A stretch of DNA of 64,000 bases from RGIG5612 sp045598285 (GCA_045598285.1 JAZLLU010000022.1:1-64000); one strand, 5' to 3'; shown: positions 30,786 through 40,688, counted from the first letter of the stretch. The notes: generated from the letters alone by a model not told the origin. Translations and numbers: made by a program.

Positions 30786-31620
30786 AACAAACCTGAATTT
30801 ATATAGCTCATTTGGCGTCAAACCTAAACAAAGCTTAATTCTTCGTAAGCCCACGCCAAAAAATCTTTGATATTCAATAAAACTTCTTGTTACTTTTGGC
30901 GTGGAGCTCCAAGAAACGTTGATATTACGTTGTGCCACGCCAAAAATATTTAATATTTCTTTATATTATTATAATTTTTTTGGCGCAGCATTTAATAAAA
31001 CCTTGATTTTACGTGGCCGACGCCAAAACGCCATTATGCTCGCGAAGCTGACGGCGCTTGGGCTAAGTAGTGCCCTGCGCCGTCCTTCGCTACTTACGGT
31101 GGCTGACTTTGACCAACAGTACATGTTCTTTCGAGTGCCACCTTAGTTTATTTACTCTTCCACATATAGGCTTGCCGTGGAAGAGTAGTTTTTATTTAAG
31201 GAAAAGGCCAAAATACTCTTCCAAAGAAGAGCATTAATCTGGAAGAGTAAATATTTTAAAAAAAATAGAAAAAGTTACTCTTCCAGAAAGGAGGCTTGTT
31301 GCAGAAGAGTAATTTTAGGAAAATTTATTGATAAAATTACTCTTCCATGTGAGCTACTTTCCTGGAAGAGTAATTGGATATTTATAACTTCATTATTCAT
31401 ATATAGAGCCGGTGGTCACGCCGGCGAAGCGGCGCCGACGGCGACGCAATGGGACATAGTAGCAGCGGCGGTGTGATTTGTGGATTATCGGCGAGGTTGC
31501 GAGAAAGTGGGAAGGATGCGGACAACTTTTTGTTGTGCGCGGCCTTTCCACTTCGAGTGCCGATTATCCATAAATCCACTGCCCAAAAGAGCTAGATAAA
31601 CCTGCAATTTATAGGGATAT
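30786..31620. repeat. Hairpin-array element 2 (two arrays: TTTGGCGT and ACTCTTCCA words)
   Basis: It starts with AACCTGAATTTATATAGCTC. Array A has three tandem hairpins: TTTGGCGT-type words at 30811, 30894 and 30977 and inverse ACGCCAAA at 30853, 30937 and 31020, period 83 bp. A GC-rich flank follows, with a stem GCGAAG..GACGGCGC/GCGCCGTCCTTCGC (31042-31090) and GGTGGC/GCCACC (31098-31142). Array B has four tandem hairpins: ACTCTTCCA at 31154, 31215, 31277 and 31339, the inverse at 31178, 31240, 31302 (one mismatch) and 31363, period about 62 bp. The right flank has a long nested hairpin (31467-31583) and ends AAACCTGCAATTTATAGG. It fills most of the 30570-31734 gap. Confidence 0.8.
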
Positions 31621-31658
31621 ATTAATTGTTAAAAACATTCGACAAAATTGACATTAAA

Positions 31659-31684
31659 AAGGGCCGAGACTTTTGTCTCGGCCC
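31659..31684 (-). terminator. Terminator of the first lipoprotein gene
   Basis: GGGCCGAGAC and GTCTCGGCCC form a 10-bp stem, with TTTTTAAT following on the minus strand. Confidence 0.88.
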
Positions 31685-31734
31685 TCAAACATTTTTCAAC
31701 TTAATTATCAATCAAATAAACATCACGCATATAC

Positions 31735-32670
31735 TTACTTTGTTATTGTAATGTCTTCCGATATTTTTTCCCAGGCGTTATTTTTTACATTACCCATTAT
31801 TATTTGTCCATATAAAGTAGATAGATCCATATCCATTGTTTCTATAACTTCTGTTGAATATGGATTAAAATTAGTAATACTGATTTGCCCGATACAATTA
31901 TAGGTTACCGTGCTTACTGAATTTGGAATTAAGTATTGCGGCTGAGTTATATCTAGGCCTGGAATCTCCGTTTTTAATCCATATTCTATCATATTTCCTT
32001 GTTCGTCAAACACAGTTCCTTCTCCTTTAACCTGTTGCGAACGTGGTACTAAATAAATACCTTGAGAAACGTCTATTATGTCCTCTGTTTTGTTTCGAGT
32101 TTCAAAAATAATAGAAAGTCCATTTTCAGTTTCTACTCTTTGTACATAAACCGTACAATAGTCATTGTCTAGACAACATTGTCCTTTTGGTTCAGATGGC
32201 TTTTCAAAATTTTCTTTTACATCATTCACTAAAAACGAGCAAAGAATATACTCAGTTTTCTTGTATGTTTTTCGTATTAATAAATCAATTTTTGAAATAT
32301 CTTTAATTTCATATTGTGCTATTTGTTCTGGAGTAATATAAATCTTATCTTTTATAGTTTTTCCGCCTTTTAGTTTTAACACAAGACTTTTTACGCAAAC
32401 ATGATAATAATCATTTAAGAAGGCATCAGCTATATAAAAAGTATACTCATCGCTTTCAGTTTTATTTTCAGCAGTAAAATTAATGGTAAATCCACCTGCT
32501 TCATCCATTTCTATCTTATTAGCTGTAATTACAATTTTTTCGTCATCATAGCCGACTATATCTTCAGTTTGTTTCTTTTCTTCTGCTGATTTCTTTGTTG
32601 AACCGCCACATCCTACAAGCGAAATCGCAAGCAATGTAACCATTAATATTGCAAAAATTTTCTTTTTCAT
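31735..32670 (-). CDS. Lipoprotein of unknown function, paralogue 1
   Basis: 311 residues with a lipoprotein signal (MKKKIFAI, hydrophobic stretch, SLVGC at about 17-21). The mature part contains two beta-rich segments beginning near IVGYDDEKIVITANKIEMDEAGG and KGQCCLDNDYCTVYVQRVET. The second has an unusual CCLDNDYC cluster. It is clearly related along its length to the gene at 33030-33941 (shared KKQTEDIVGYDD, YITPEQIAQYEIKDISK and SEPKGQC), so the pair arose by duplication. Function unknown; likely on the outer face of the membrane. Confidence 0.75.
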   Translation of the reverse strand: MKKKIFAILMVTLLAISLVGCGGSTKKSAEEKKQTEDIVGYDDEKIVITANKIEMDEAGGFTINFTAENKTESDEYTFYIADAFLNDYYHVCVKSLVLKLKGGKTIKDKIYITPEQIAQYEIKDISKIDLLIRKTYKKTEYILCSFLVNDVKENFEKPSEPKGQCCLDNDYCTVYVQRVETENGLSIIFETRNKTEDIIDVSQGIYLVPRSQQVKGEGTVFDEQGNMIEYGLKTEIPGLDITQPQYLIPNSVSTVTYNCIGQISITNFNPYSTEVIETMDMDLSTLYGQIIMGNVKNNAWEKISEDITITK

Positions 32671-32798
32671 AGTCTATTTCTCCCACTTTTTAATATGAAA
32701 ATATTTAAACAAAATTACAAATACACATAATGATTCTACCCCCCCCAGACTTTTTTTGTCAACAAAAAAGGACCCCTCGGTTACAAAAAGGGCCAAGG

Positions 32799-32960
32799 CA
32801 AAAGTCCAATGTCATTAAGTTAAAATGACATTGGGCGTTAGCCAGTGAAGCGGCGCTGAAAAGCGACGCAATGGGAGATAGTAGCAGAGGCGGTGTGTTT
32901 GGTGGATTATCTTTGATTATCCACCAATCCACCGCCCATGACCCTTACAAATTGCAAGTT
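32799..32960. repeat. Hairpin-array element 3 (single-hairpin form)
   Basis: One word hairpin (CCAATGTCAT 32806-32815, ATGACATTGG 32825-32834) is followed by the same flank as in element 2: GCGACGCAATGGGAGATAG, then a nested hairpin GGCGGTG/CACCGCC (32889-32936) enclosing GGTGGATTATC/GATTATCCACC. It ends CTTACAAATTGCAAG, an inverted form of the end word seen in elements 1 and 2. It lies between the two paralogous lipoprotein genes. The rest of the 32671-33029 gap has a C run (about 32741-32747) and no gene. Confidence 0.7.
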
Positions 32961-32985
32961 TTTAAAATGGATAAGCATAAAAAAT

Positions 32986-33012
32986 GGGGAGACTTATTTT
33001 ATCTCCCCGTTT
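32986..33012 (-). terminator. Terminator of the second lipoprotein gene
   Basis: GGGGAGA and TCTCCCC form the stem, with TTTTTTATGC following on the minus strand. Confidence 0.7.
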
Positions 33013-33029
33013 AAGATTAGTTTATATAC

Positions 33030-33941
33030 TTACTTAGTTACCGTGAATTCCTCAGTTGTAACTTGTGAGTATTCATTTCTAGCATTACGCATATTTATTG
33101 TTACATGTATCATAGATAAATCCACATCATTTGACTCAATTACTCCGCCTAAATTATAATCATTTATCATCCCTTTGCAACTATAAGTCATTTTGTCTAC
33201 CGACCCAGGAAGCAACAGTTGTCCTCTGTCCATATCTAATCCTGGAACATCAACCTTTAGTATATAGTCTATCATATTTCCTGAAGCATCAATATAATCT
33301 GCAGCTTTACCATTCGCATCATATAAATAAATAGACTTATTAACTTCTATTAGATCTTTTGATTTACTTCTAGTGTCAAAAGTAAGTAAGACTCCATTTT
33401 CAGTTTCTACCCTTTCAACATAAACCGTACAATAGTCATTGTCTAAAAAACATTGTCCTTTTGGCTCAGACGGTTTTTCAACATCCATTTCTTCTCCATG
33501 TGTTAAAAATGAACATTGTATATATTGAGTTGTCATGTGTTTTGTTTTTACTAACAAATCTACTTTTGAAATATCTTTAATCTCATATTGTGCTATTTGT
33601 TCTGGAGAAATATAGATTTTATCCTTAATAGTTTCTCCACTTGCTATATCATATTCAGATTCATTTATGCTTGCATGATAACAATTATTTAAGCAAGCAT
33701 CTTTCGTATTTATATAATAATGGTGGCCATCAGATATATTTTCTATAGTAAGATTAATAGTAAATCCACCTTTTTCATCAAAGCCCATCTTTGTTGAAGT
33801 AAATTTAAGTTCTCCATCATCATATCCGACTATATCTTCAGTTTGTTTCTTTTCTTCTTTTGATTTCTTTGAGTCGCTACATCCAATAAGTGAAATCGCA
33901 AGCAAGGTAACCATTAATATTACAAAAAATTTCTTTTTCAT
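33030..33941 (-). CDS. Lipoprotein of unknown function, paralogue 2
   Basis: 303 residues with a lipoprotein signal (MKKKFFVI..., SLIGC near residue 21) and the same two-segment mature part as the gene at 31735-32670. The ISPEQIAQYEIKDISKVDLL and SEPKGQCFLDNDYCTVYVERVE stretches are almost unchanged, while the parts between have diverged. AGGAGA precedes the ATG. Function unknown. Confidence 0.75.
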   Translation of the reverse strand: MKKKFFVILMVTLLAISLIGCSDSKKSKEEKKQTEDIVGYDDGELKFTSTKMGFDEKGGFTINLTIENISDGHHYYINTKDACLNNCYHASINESEYDIASGETIKDKIYISPEQIAQYEIKDISKVDLLVKTKHMTTQYIQCSFLTHGEEMDVEKPSEPKGQCFLDNDYCTVYVERVETENGVLLTFDTRSKSKDLIEVNKSIYLYDANGKAADYIDASGNMIDYILKVDVPGLDMDRGQLLLPGSVDKMTYSCKGMINDYNLGGVIESNDVDLSMIHVTINMRNARNEYSQVTTEEFTVTK

Positions 33942-33960
33942 AAGTCATTCTCCTATTACA

Positions 33961-36900
33961 CTATGCTTTAATCTTGATAAGTAATTGTCCTGCTTTTACA
34001 GTGTCATTTACTTTAACTAAAACTTCTTCAACTGTTCCGTTCATTCTTGCTGTAATTGAAGTTTCCATCTTCATAGCTTCTACTACAGCTAAGATATCGT
34101 TTTCGTTTACTTTATCTCCGACCTTGACATTAATCTTTGATACAGCACCCGGAATTGATGAACCAACTTCAGACTTATCTGAAGGATCTGCCATAGGTAC
34201 TTGAATTACATTTGATGAAGCAGTTGTATCTTTAACTTTTACATCTCTTAAAGAACCATTAAGTTCAAAATGAACTGTTCTATATCCTGCTTCATCAAGA
34301 TCGCCGTTTCCTAAGTATTTAATAACTAATGTCTTACCATCTTCGATATTAACTTTATTTGTTTCACCTTCTGCAAGTCCATGGAAGAATACGTGGCTTC
34401 CGAGACGAGTAATATATCCATACTCTTTTCTCTTCTTCCAGAAGTCTTCAACAACCTTAGGGAACATTACCCATGCAACTAAATCTCTATCAGTAATGTC
34501 TTCAGGTTTTTTAACTTCCTCAAGATGTTTTCTTGCATCTTCCCAATCAATAGGTTCAAGTAAATCACCAGGACGACATGTAATTGGTTCTTCACCTTTA
34601 AGAACTACTTTTTGCAAATCTTTAGGGAAGCCCCATGTAGGCTGGCCCATCATACCCTTAAAGTAACTTACTACTGAATCTGGGAATGCTAAAGCTTCAC
34701 CTCTTTCAACAATGTTCTCAGCTGTTAAATCATTTTGAACCATAAAGATTGCAAGATCGCCAACCATCTTCGATGAAGGTGTAACCTTAACGATATCGCC
34801 AAGCATTTCATTAACTGTTACGAACATTTCTCTAACTTCATTAAATCTATGACCAAGTCCCAAACTTTGAACCTGTGGTCTAAGGTTTGTGTATTGTCCG
34901 CCAGGAATTTCGTAACGATAAATATCTGTAAGCGGTGTCTTAAGGTCAGATTCAAATGAATCATAACGAAGGCGAATATCTTCCCAATATTCACTAAGTG
35001 GTTCAAGTTGCTGAAGATTAAGACCTGTGTCTCTTTCAGTTCCTTTAAGTGCTGATACAACAGAGTTCATAGAAGGCTGACTTGTAAGTCCTGACATTGA
35101 TGAGATTGCAAGGTCAACAATATCAACGCCTGCTTCTGCTGCCATAATGCAAGCAGCAACTTGGTTTCCTGAAGTATCATGTGTATGAAGATGAATTGGA
35201 ACTCCAACCTCATCTTTAAGTGCTTTAATAAGTGTCTTTGCAGCGTAAGGTTTAAGAAGTCCTGACATATCTTTAATACAGATTGCATGTGAACCTCTCT
35301 TTTCTAATTCCTTAGCCATTTTTACATAGTAATCTAATGTATATTTATCTTTTCTTGGATCTGAGATATCACCTGTATAACAGATTGTTGACTCAAGGAA
35401 TTTTCCTTGCTCAAGAACTGACTCCATAGCAACTTCCATATTTGGAATCCAGTTAAGTGAGTCAAATACACGGAATACATCTATTCCACCCTTTGCAGAT
35501 TCTTCAATAAATTTCTTGACCATGTTGTCTGGATAGCTTGAATATCCTAAAAGGTTTGAACCTCTAAGAAGCATTTGGAAAAGAACGTTTGGAATATCAC
35601 GTCTTAATAAATCAAGTCTCTCCCATGGATCTTCATATAAGAATCTATAAGCTGTATCAAAAGTTGCACCACCCCACATTTCAAATGAGAATGCATCTGC
35701 TAAAATATCAGCCATTGCATTAGCGCCCTTAACCATATCTCTTGTACGAACACGTGTAGCAAGCAAACTTTGATGAGCATCACGCATTGTAGTATCTGTA
35801 ACCATAAGTTTCTTTTGGTCTAAAACAAAATCTCTAACTGCTTCAGGTCCTTTTGCATCAAAGAGTTGCTTAAGTCCATCTTTAGGTTTTTCATTTTCAA
35901 GTTTTACAAAACGAGGTGTATCATAAAGTTTTTGTCCTGCTGTAGGATCATTAACAACAATGTTACCAATATATTTAAGCATACGAGTTGCTCTATCTTT
36001 GCTACCCGGGAGATTAAACAACTCGGGTGTATCGTCGATATATTTTGTATAACATTTGCCATCTAAGAAAGTTTCGCTAGTCAAAATATTACTTAAGAAT
36101 CCAACATTAGTTTTTACACCACGAATTGTTGTTTCACTAATAGCTCGAAGTGCTTTTCTTGCCGCACCCTCGAAAGTTGAATCCATACATGTAACCTTAA
36201 CAAGTAAGCTATCATAGTAAGGTGTAATAACAGAACCAACATAAGTATTAGCGCCATCAAGTCTAACTCCATTTCCCCCTGCAGCTCTGTAAGCTGTAAT
36301 CTTTCCTGTATCAGGTGCGAAATTATTTGCTGGATCTTCTGTTGTGATACGACATTGAATTGCATATCCTCTCGTTGTAACATCTTCTTGCTTTTCAATT
36401 CCAATCATTGGATCAGAAAGTTTTGCGCCATCGGCAATAAGAATTTGAGAACGAACAAGGTCAATACCTGTAACCATTTCTGTTACAGTATGTTCAACCT
36501 GAATACGCGGATTCATTTCAATAAAGTAATGTTTTCCAGCTGCTTTATCTGCTAAGAATTCAACAGTACCAGCATTTTGATAACCAACTTCTTTTGCAAT
36601 CTTAACTGCATCAGCGCAAATAGCTTCTCTAACCTCTTCAGGAAGTGACCAAGCAGGTGTATATTCAACAACTTTTTGGTAACGTCTTTGAAGTGAACAA
36701 TCACGCTCGTATAAGTGAACGATGTTGCCATAGTTATCTGCTAAAATTTGTACTTCTATATGTTTTGGTTTAACGAGGAATTTCTCGATAAAAATGTCAT
36801 CATTACCAAAAGCTTTTGCGGCTTCTGAACGTACAAGTTCGAAGGCTGGTTCTACTTCTTCTTCACTGAAGCAACTTCTCATGCCACGGCCGCCACCACC

Positions 36901-37398
36901 TGAAGCAGCCTTTAAGATAACTGGGAAACCATACTCTTTTGCTTTTTCCAATGCTTCTTTAGCATCTTTAAGTGGTTCTGTGCTTCCTGGAATTGTTGGA
37001 ACGCCACATCTAAGTGCCATTTCTTTTGCACTTAGCTTATCTCCCATTTGACCTAAAACCTTAGAATTTGGTCCAATAAAAATGATGCCTGCATCCTCAC
37101 ACGCTTTAGCGAAAGCAGCATTCTCACTTAAGAATCCGTACCCTGGATGAATGGCATCAACATTTTTTCTTTTTGCTAAATCCACAATCTCATCTATCGC
37201 TAGATAAGCTCCAAGCGGTGACAAACTCTCACCTATTAAGTATGCTTCATCAGCTTTAATTCTATGTTCTGAATAAATGTCTTCCTTTGAATAAATAGCA
37301 ACAGTACTTAACCCTAAATCATAGCAAGCTCTTAAAACTCTTGTTGCAATCTCTCCTCTGTTTGCAACTAAGACTTTTTTGATTTTTTTAGTTTCCAC
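33961..37398 (-). CDS. pyc: Pyruvate carboxylase
   Basis: 1145 residues, full length, starting with GTG behind AGGAGGG. Domain order: biotin carboxylase (about 5-455, ATP-grasp GGGGRGMR, EKFLVKPKHIEVQ and EMNPRIQVEHTVTE), carboxyltransferase TIM barrel (about 535-805, TDTTMRDAHQSLLATRVRT and metal-ligand HLHTHDTSGN), and a C-terminal biotin carrier with the biotinylated Lys in VEAMKMETS. It makes oxaloacetate from pyruvate for anaplerosis. A short biotin ligase gene lies just upstream on the same strand, an obvious functional partner. Confidence 0.97.
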   Translation of the reverse strand: METKKIKKVLVANRGEIATRVLRACYDLGLSTVAIYSKEDIYSEHRIKADEAYLIGESLSPLGAYLAIDEIVDLAKRKNVDAIHPGYGFLSENAAFAKACEDAGIIFIGPNSKVLGQMGDKLSAKEMALRCGVPTIPGSTEPLKDAKEALEKAKEYGFPVILKAASGGGGRGMRSCFSEEEVEPAFELVRSEAAKAFGNDDIFIEKFLVKPKHIEVQILADNYGNIVHLYERDCSLQRRYQKVVEYTPAWSLPEEVREAICADAVKIAKEVGYQNAGTVEFLADKAAGKHYFIEMNPRIQVEHTVTEMVTGIDLVRSQILIADGAKLSDPMIGIEKQEDVTTRGYAIQCRITTEDPANNFAPDTGKITAYRAAGGNGVRLDGANTYVGSVITPYYDSLLVKVTCMDSTFEGAARKALRAISETTIRGVKTNVGFLSNILTSETFLDGKCYTKYIDDTPELFNLPGSKDRATRMLKYIGNIVVNDPTAGQKLYDTPRFVKLENEKPKDGLKQLFDAKGPEAVRDFVLDQKKLMVTDTTMRDAHQSLLATRVRTRDMVKGANAMADILADAFSFEMWGGATFDTAYRFLYEDPWERLDLLRRDIPNVLFQMLLRGSNLLGYSSYPDNMVKKFIEESAKGGIDVFRVFDSLNWIPNMEVAMESVLEQGKFLESTICYTGDISDPRKDKYTLDYYVKMAKELEKRGSHAICIKDMSGLLKPYAAKTLIKALKDEVGVPIHLHTHDTSGNQVAACIMAAEAGVDIVDLAISSMSGLTSQPSMNSVVSALKGTERDTGLNLQQLEPLSEYWEDIRLRYDSFESDLKTPLTDIYRYEIPGGQYTNLRPQVQSLGLGHRFNEVREMFVTVNEMLGDIVKVTPSSKMVGDLAIFMVQNDLTAENIVERGEALAFPDSVVSYFKGMMGQPTWGFPKDLQKVVLKGEEPITCRPGDLLEPIDWEDARKHLEEVKKPEDITDRDLVAWVMFPKVVEDFWKKRKEYGYITRLGSHVFFHGLAEGETNKVNIEDGKTLVIKYLGNGDLDEAGYRTVHFELNGSLRDVKVKDTTASSNVIQVPMADPSDKSEVGSSIPGAVSKINVKVGDKVNENDILAVVEAMKMETSITARMNGTVEEVLVKVNDTVKAGQLLIKIKA

Positions 37399-37508
37399 GA
37401 TTTTCCCTCCTAAAGTCTGTTAATTTTTTATATGGAACTACTTTAATTATAGACAATTGTTTAGAAAAAAGTACAATAATTATCCATTTGGTATAATATT
37501 TTTATATT

Positions 37509-38066
37509 TCAAAAGATATTTATAATGTTCGCAACAATATTGCACAAAATTTGTTCTATTTTTATTTCTTTTTTTGTTAAATGTTTTAGACTACTTGCAT
37601 CTGGAAGTGATGCTGGCAATTTGTTATCTATATTTAAGCCAACTCCAACAATTACAAAAAGATTATCATCATGTGGAATTGCTTCCATTAAAATTCCACA
37701 TATTTTCTTTTTATCTAAAAGAACATCATTAGGCTCTTTTATTTCGCAATCAACATCGTACAATTTATCTATTGCTTTTTTTACTTCCTTGCCAACTCTT
37801 ATCGGATAATCAATAATCTCAATTGGCTTTTTATTTGTCTTAACAATTAAAGAAAAATAAAGGCCTCCTTCTTCGCTAATAAAAGTTCTGTCGAATCTGC
37901 CTTTACCATTAGTTTGCTTTTTTGCAATTATCAAAGCCTCTTTTCCTTGCCTGGCAAGCAAAGAGGCATCAATATTTGTTGAAGTTGTTTCATCTTTTAA
38001 GATAATTTCTCCACGAAAATTTACATTATTATCTTTTAATTTTTCTTCTATTAATTGTAAATTCAC
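37509..38066 (-). CDS. birA: Biotin-protein ligase, short form
   Basis: 185 residues with a GTG start. Catalytic core: DETTSTNIDASLLARQG, TNGKGRFDRTFISEEGG (biotin-binding GRGRxGR-like loop), IKEPNDVLLDKKKICGILMEA and VIVGVGLNIDN. It lacks both the N-terminal DNA-binding domain and the C-terminal SH3-like domain, since it stops directly after the core helix (QILCNIVANIINIF). Usual DNA-binding-free ligases have about 230-250 residues. It probably biotinylates the pyruvate carboxylase encoded next door. The short C-terminus might reflect a truncation. Confidence 0.82.
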   Translation of the reverse strand: MNLQLIEEKLKDNNVNFRGEIILKDETTSTNIDASLLARQGKEALIIAKKQTNGKGRFDRTFISEEGGLYFSLIVKTNKKPIEIIDYPIRVGKEVKKAIDKLYDVDCEIKEPNDVLLDKKKICGILMEAIPHDDNLFVIVGVGLNIDNKLPASLPDASSLKHLTKKEIKIEQILCNIVANIINIF

Positions 38067-38073
38067 GTTCTCA

Positions 38074-39177
38074 TTACCATTTGTTTTCTACTTTTTCTGC
38101 AAATCCCGGAAAATCTTTCACTTCAATAACTGTTCCATCGTCAAGTATTGCCTTTCCAGAATATTTTCCAAACACTTGATGTTGATCAGATTTAATAACA
38201 AATGCATCTGTGCAGCTAGCTCTATCTAAATCCGGGACAAATTCCATTTCAAATCTTCCATCATCAGATGTAAATGTCCAAGGTGCCGTGAAATTAGGTT
38301 TTCCGTTTACCTGTAATTTTTTTCTCGTTTCTTCATCAACATTAACTGTATCTTTACATCCTGGTTGTGTTGGTCCATTATTTCCCGGAATGTTAAATTG
38401 AACATGTGAGAGTTTATGAGCCTTTCCGTTATAGAAAAGCATATTTTCTGTTGCACAAGAAGTATCTCCAAAACCATATCCAATATTCCATCCAAACGGA
38501 ATTCCATCTACTTGGTAAGAAGCACTTCCCCAATACCATGTATTGTGATATGTCCAAACTCCTCTTCCCCAATCTAAAACTCCAAAACTATCTTCCGGAT
38601 CAAAAATATATGTGCGTCCGTTAAACTCTACTTCTCCGCTTGCTCTTAAACAATTTATTTTTTGGTTAAAATAAAAATGGCCATCTTTTTCAAAAGGTGT
38701 TGCAATTACCATACTTTCATCGCCTGTTTGTGTTAAGGTTATCTTTGCGTTAAGGTCCTTATCTTTTTCGATTTGCGAAACATGAACATCTAAAACTCTT
38801 GTCCCTTTACCATCGTTAGAAATATTTATTTGATACACTTTTGCATTTTTATGCACATTGCCTACTTCTGATGTGTTTGGCAAACCTACTTTTCCTAAAG
38901 GGAAAACGCTAAAGCCGTCTTTAGCAACTCTTAACCCTTCATCAAAATCCATAAAAGTAACGGTATCAAGTCCCATATATCCATTATCATCAACCGTTGC
39001 TGCTAAAGCAAAATGTCCATTACTAATCAAATAATAGTCCCACTCTTTAATTCTACTCTTTGGTGCTTTTATCTGGCTTCTATCATAAATAGGGAGTAGA
39101 CGTTTTGCATATCCCGGCTCCTTTATATTTCCTTTTTCATCTAACAATAAATCTGATTTTTTTATTTCATGTTGCAT
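38074..39177 (-). CDS. DUF2804-family protein
   Basis: 367 residues matching DUF2804 in layout: a start of the type EIxxxxLLDEKGNIKEPGYAK, then WDYYLISNGHFALAATVDDNGYMG, and a later SFGVLDWGRGVWTYHNTWYWGSAS. There is no signal peptide. The role of the family is unknown; its lipocalin-like beta structure suggests binding of a lipid-like ligand. AAGGAG precedes the ATG. The biotin-ligase gene starts eight bases after its stop. Confidence 0.85.
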   Translation of the reverse strand: MQHEIKKSDLLLDEKGNIKEPGYAKRLLPIYDRSQIKAPKSRIKEWDYYLISNGHFALAATVDDNGYMGLDTVTFMDFDEGLRVAKDGFSVFPLGKVGLPNTSEVGNVHKNAKVYQINISNDGKGTRVLDVHVSQIEKDKDLNAKITLTQTGDESMVIATPFEKDGHFYFNQKINCLRASGEVEFNGRTYIFDPEDSFGVLDWGRGVWTYHNTWYWGSASYQVDGIPFGWNIGYGFGDTSCATENMLFYNGKAHKLSHVQFNIPGNNGPTQPGCKDTVNVDEETRKKLQVNGKPNFTAPWTFTSDDGRFEMEFVPDLDRASCTDAFVIKSDQHQVFGKYSGKAILDDGTVIEVKDFPGFAEKVENKW

Positions 39178-39189
39178 ACCCTTTCTCCT

Positions 39190-40563
39190 TTATGCAATTT
39201 GTTTTTTCTTGTTTGCTAAATAAATAATGATTCCAATTAAGCATCCTAATGCTGCAGGGCAAATCCATCCCAGTCCCACATTAAAGAGTGGAAATATTTT
39301 TGCCGCTACAGAAGAAATTTTGTCTAAGATTGCCGTATTAGTAACCCCTGCACCTTGAAGCGTTGATGAAAGCGCATTAATAAAATCAAAAACAGCTGCA
39401 ACTAACGTAAAGCCAATTGCCCATCTGTAAACATTTTTATCGTTATTAAATAACTTGCCGAATAATGCAAGCAAAATAAGCACAATTGCAAGTGGATATA
39501 AGAACATCAATACTGGAACGCAAAAAGCGACAATTGTTGTTAAGCCAAGATTAGCAATCAAGAATGAAACCACGCAAAAGATTATTACCCATACTTTATA
39601 TTTCGGACCCTTTGCAAACATATTTGTAAATGCTGTGGCTCCACTAGTAACTAATCCTATAGCAGTCTTGAAACATGCAAATGTAACTATTGCTGTCATT
39701 ATCCATGCGCCGGCTGCTCCAAAGTAATGATTTGCGATTAATCCTAAAACAGAACCACCGTTGTCACACCCTTCGCATATGGCAAAACTGTTTGTTGAAA
39801 TCAATGTTATGAAGAAATATATAACCCCCATAAATAAGCAACTAAATATTCCGCTAAGTGCTGTGTGCTTAGCAATTTTCACTGGCTCTTTTTCTCCAAA
39901 AAGTTTTATTGTGTCAATTACAACTACGCCGAATGCTAACCCGGCGAGCGCATCAAGTGTATTATATCCTTCTAGAAATCCTGTAAAGAAAGCACCTCCA
40001 GCACTTGCATAATTTTCTGCCATTGGCGCCGTTTCAACACTTCCGATAGGATTAATTAATGCCACTATGATTAATCCTATTAAAAATACAAGAAATAATG
40101 GATTTAATATTCTGCCAATCCATACAACAATCTTTGATGGTCGAAAAGAAAAAATTAGTACTCCTACGAAAAAGACAAATGAAAAAATTGCAAGAGCAAT
40201 TGTTTGGTCTCCTTTAATTAGGTTTACTGCTCCAACAGAAAAAGATGTACTAGCGCAACGTGGAGCTGCAAACAATGGTCCTATTGTAAGATAAAGTAAT
40301 GTGCAAAAGAACACACTATATTTTTTCCCAACATTACCAGCTAATTCTATTACACTATCACTTTTACTAATTCCTAACGCAACAACTGACAACATAGGAA
40401 GTCCGACAGCCGTAATCAACATTCCCAAATATGCCAACGGCATATTTTGACCCGCGTCAATTCCTAACTTAGCTGGAAATATCAAATTGCCTGCTCCAAA
40501 GAACATTCCAAAGAGCATACTTACAATTATTAATCTTCTTCTAAAATTAAATTTCTTATTCAT
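39190..40563 (-). CDS. brnQ: Branched-chain amino acid:cation symporter
   Basis: 457 residues of the LIVCS family with twelve membrane helices. Diagnostic segments: MLFGMFFGAGNLIFPAKLG near 17-35, GPLFAAPRCASTSFSVG and GYNTLDALAGLAFGVVVID. It imports Leu, Ile and Val with Na+ or H+. It precedes the DUF2804 gene by 12 bases, suggesting one transcript for brnQ, DUF2804 and birA. Confidence 0.93.
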   Translation of the reverse strand: MNKKFNFRRRLIIVSMLFGMFFGAGNLIFPAKLGIDAGQNMPLAYLGMLITAVGLPMLSVVALGISKSDSVIELAGNVGKKYSVFFCTLLYLTIGPLFAAPRCASTSFSVGAVNLIKGDQTIALAIFSFVFFVGVLIFSFRPSKIVVWIGRILNPLFLVFLIGLIIVALINPIGSVETAPMAENYASAGGAFFTGFLEGYNTLDALAGLAFGVVVIDTIKLFGEKEPVKIAKHTALSGIFSCLFMGVIYFFITLISTNSFAICEGCDNGGSVLGLIANHYFGAAGAWIMTAIVTFACFKTAIGLVTSGATAFTNMFAKGPKYKVWVIIFCVVSFLIANLGLTTIVAFCVPVLMFLYPLAIVLILLALFGKLFNNDKNVYRWAIGFTLVAAVFDFINALSSTLQGAGVTNTAILDKISSVAAKIFPLFNVGLGWICPAALGCLIGIIIYLANKKKQIA

Positions 40564-40688
40564 TTCACTACTCGCATTTTTTATTTAAATATTATCACAA
40601 AAACAATTGTGTGTCTTACAATATTGAAAATATTAATTTATTATACTAAAATACAATATATTTTAAAAAAATATGAAAGAAGGATTAT

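Noticed and set aside
31154..31371. CRISPR-like array of the ACTCTTCCA word
   Set aside because: Words alternate in orientation and form hairpins, spacers are not unique between units, and a second locus (53.4 kb) has the same spacers.
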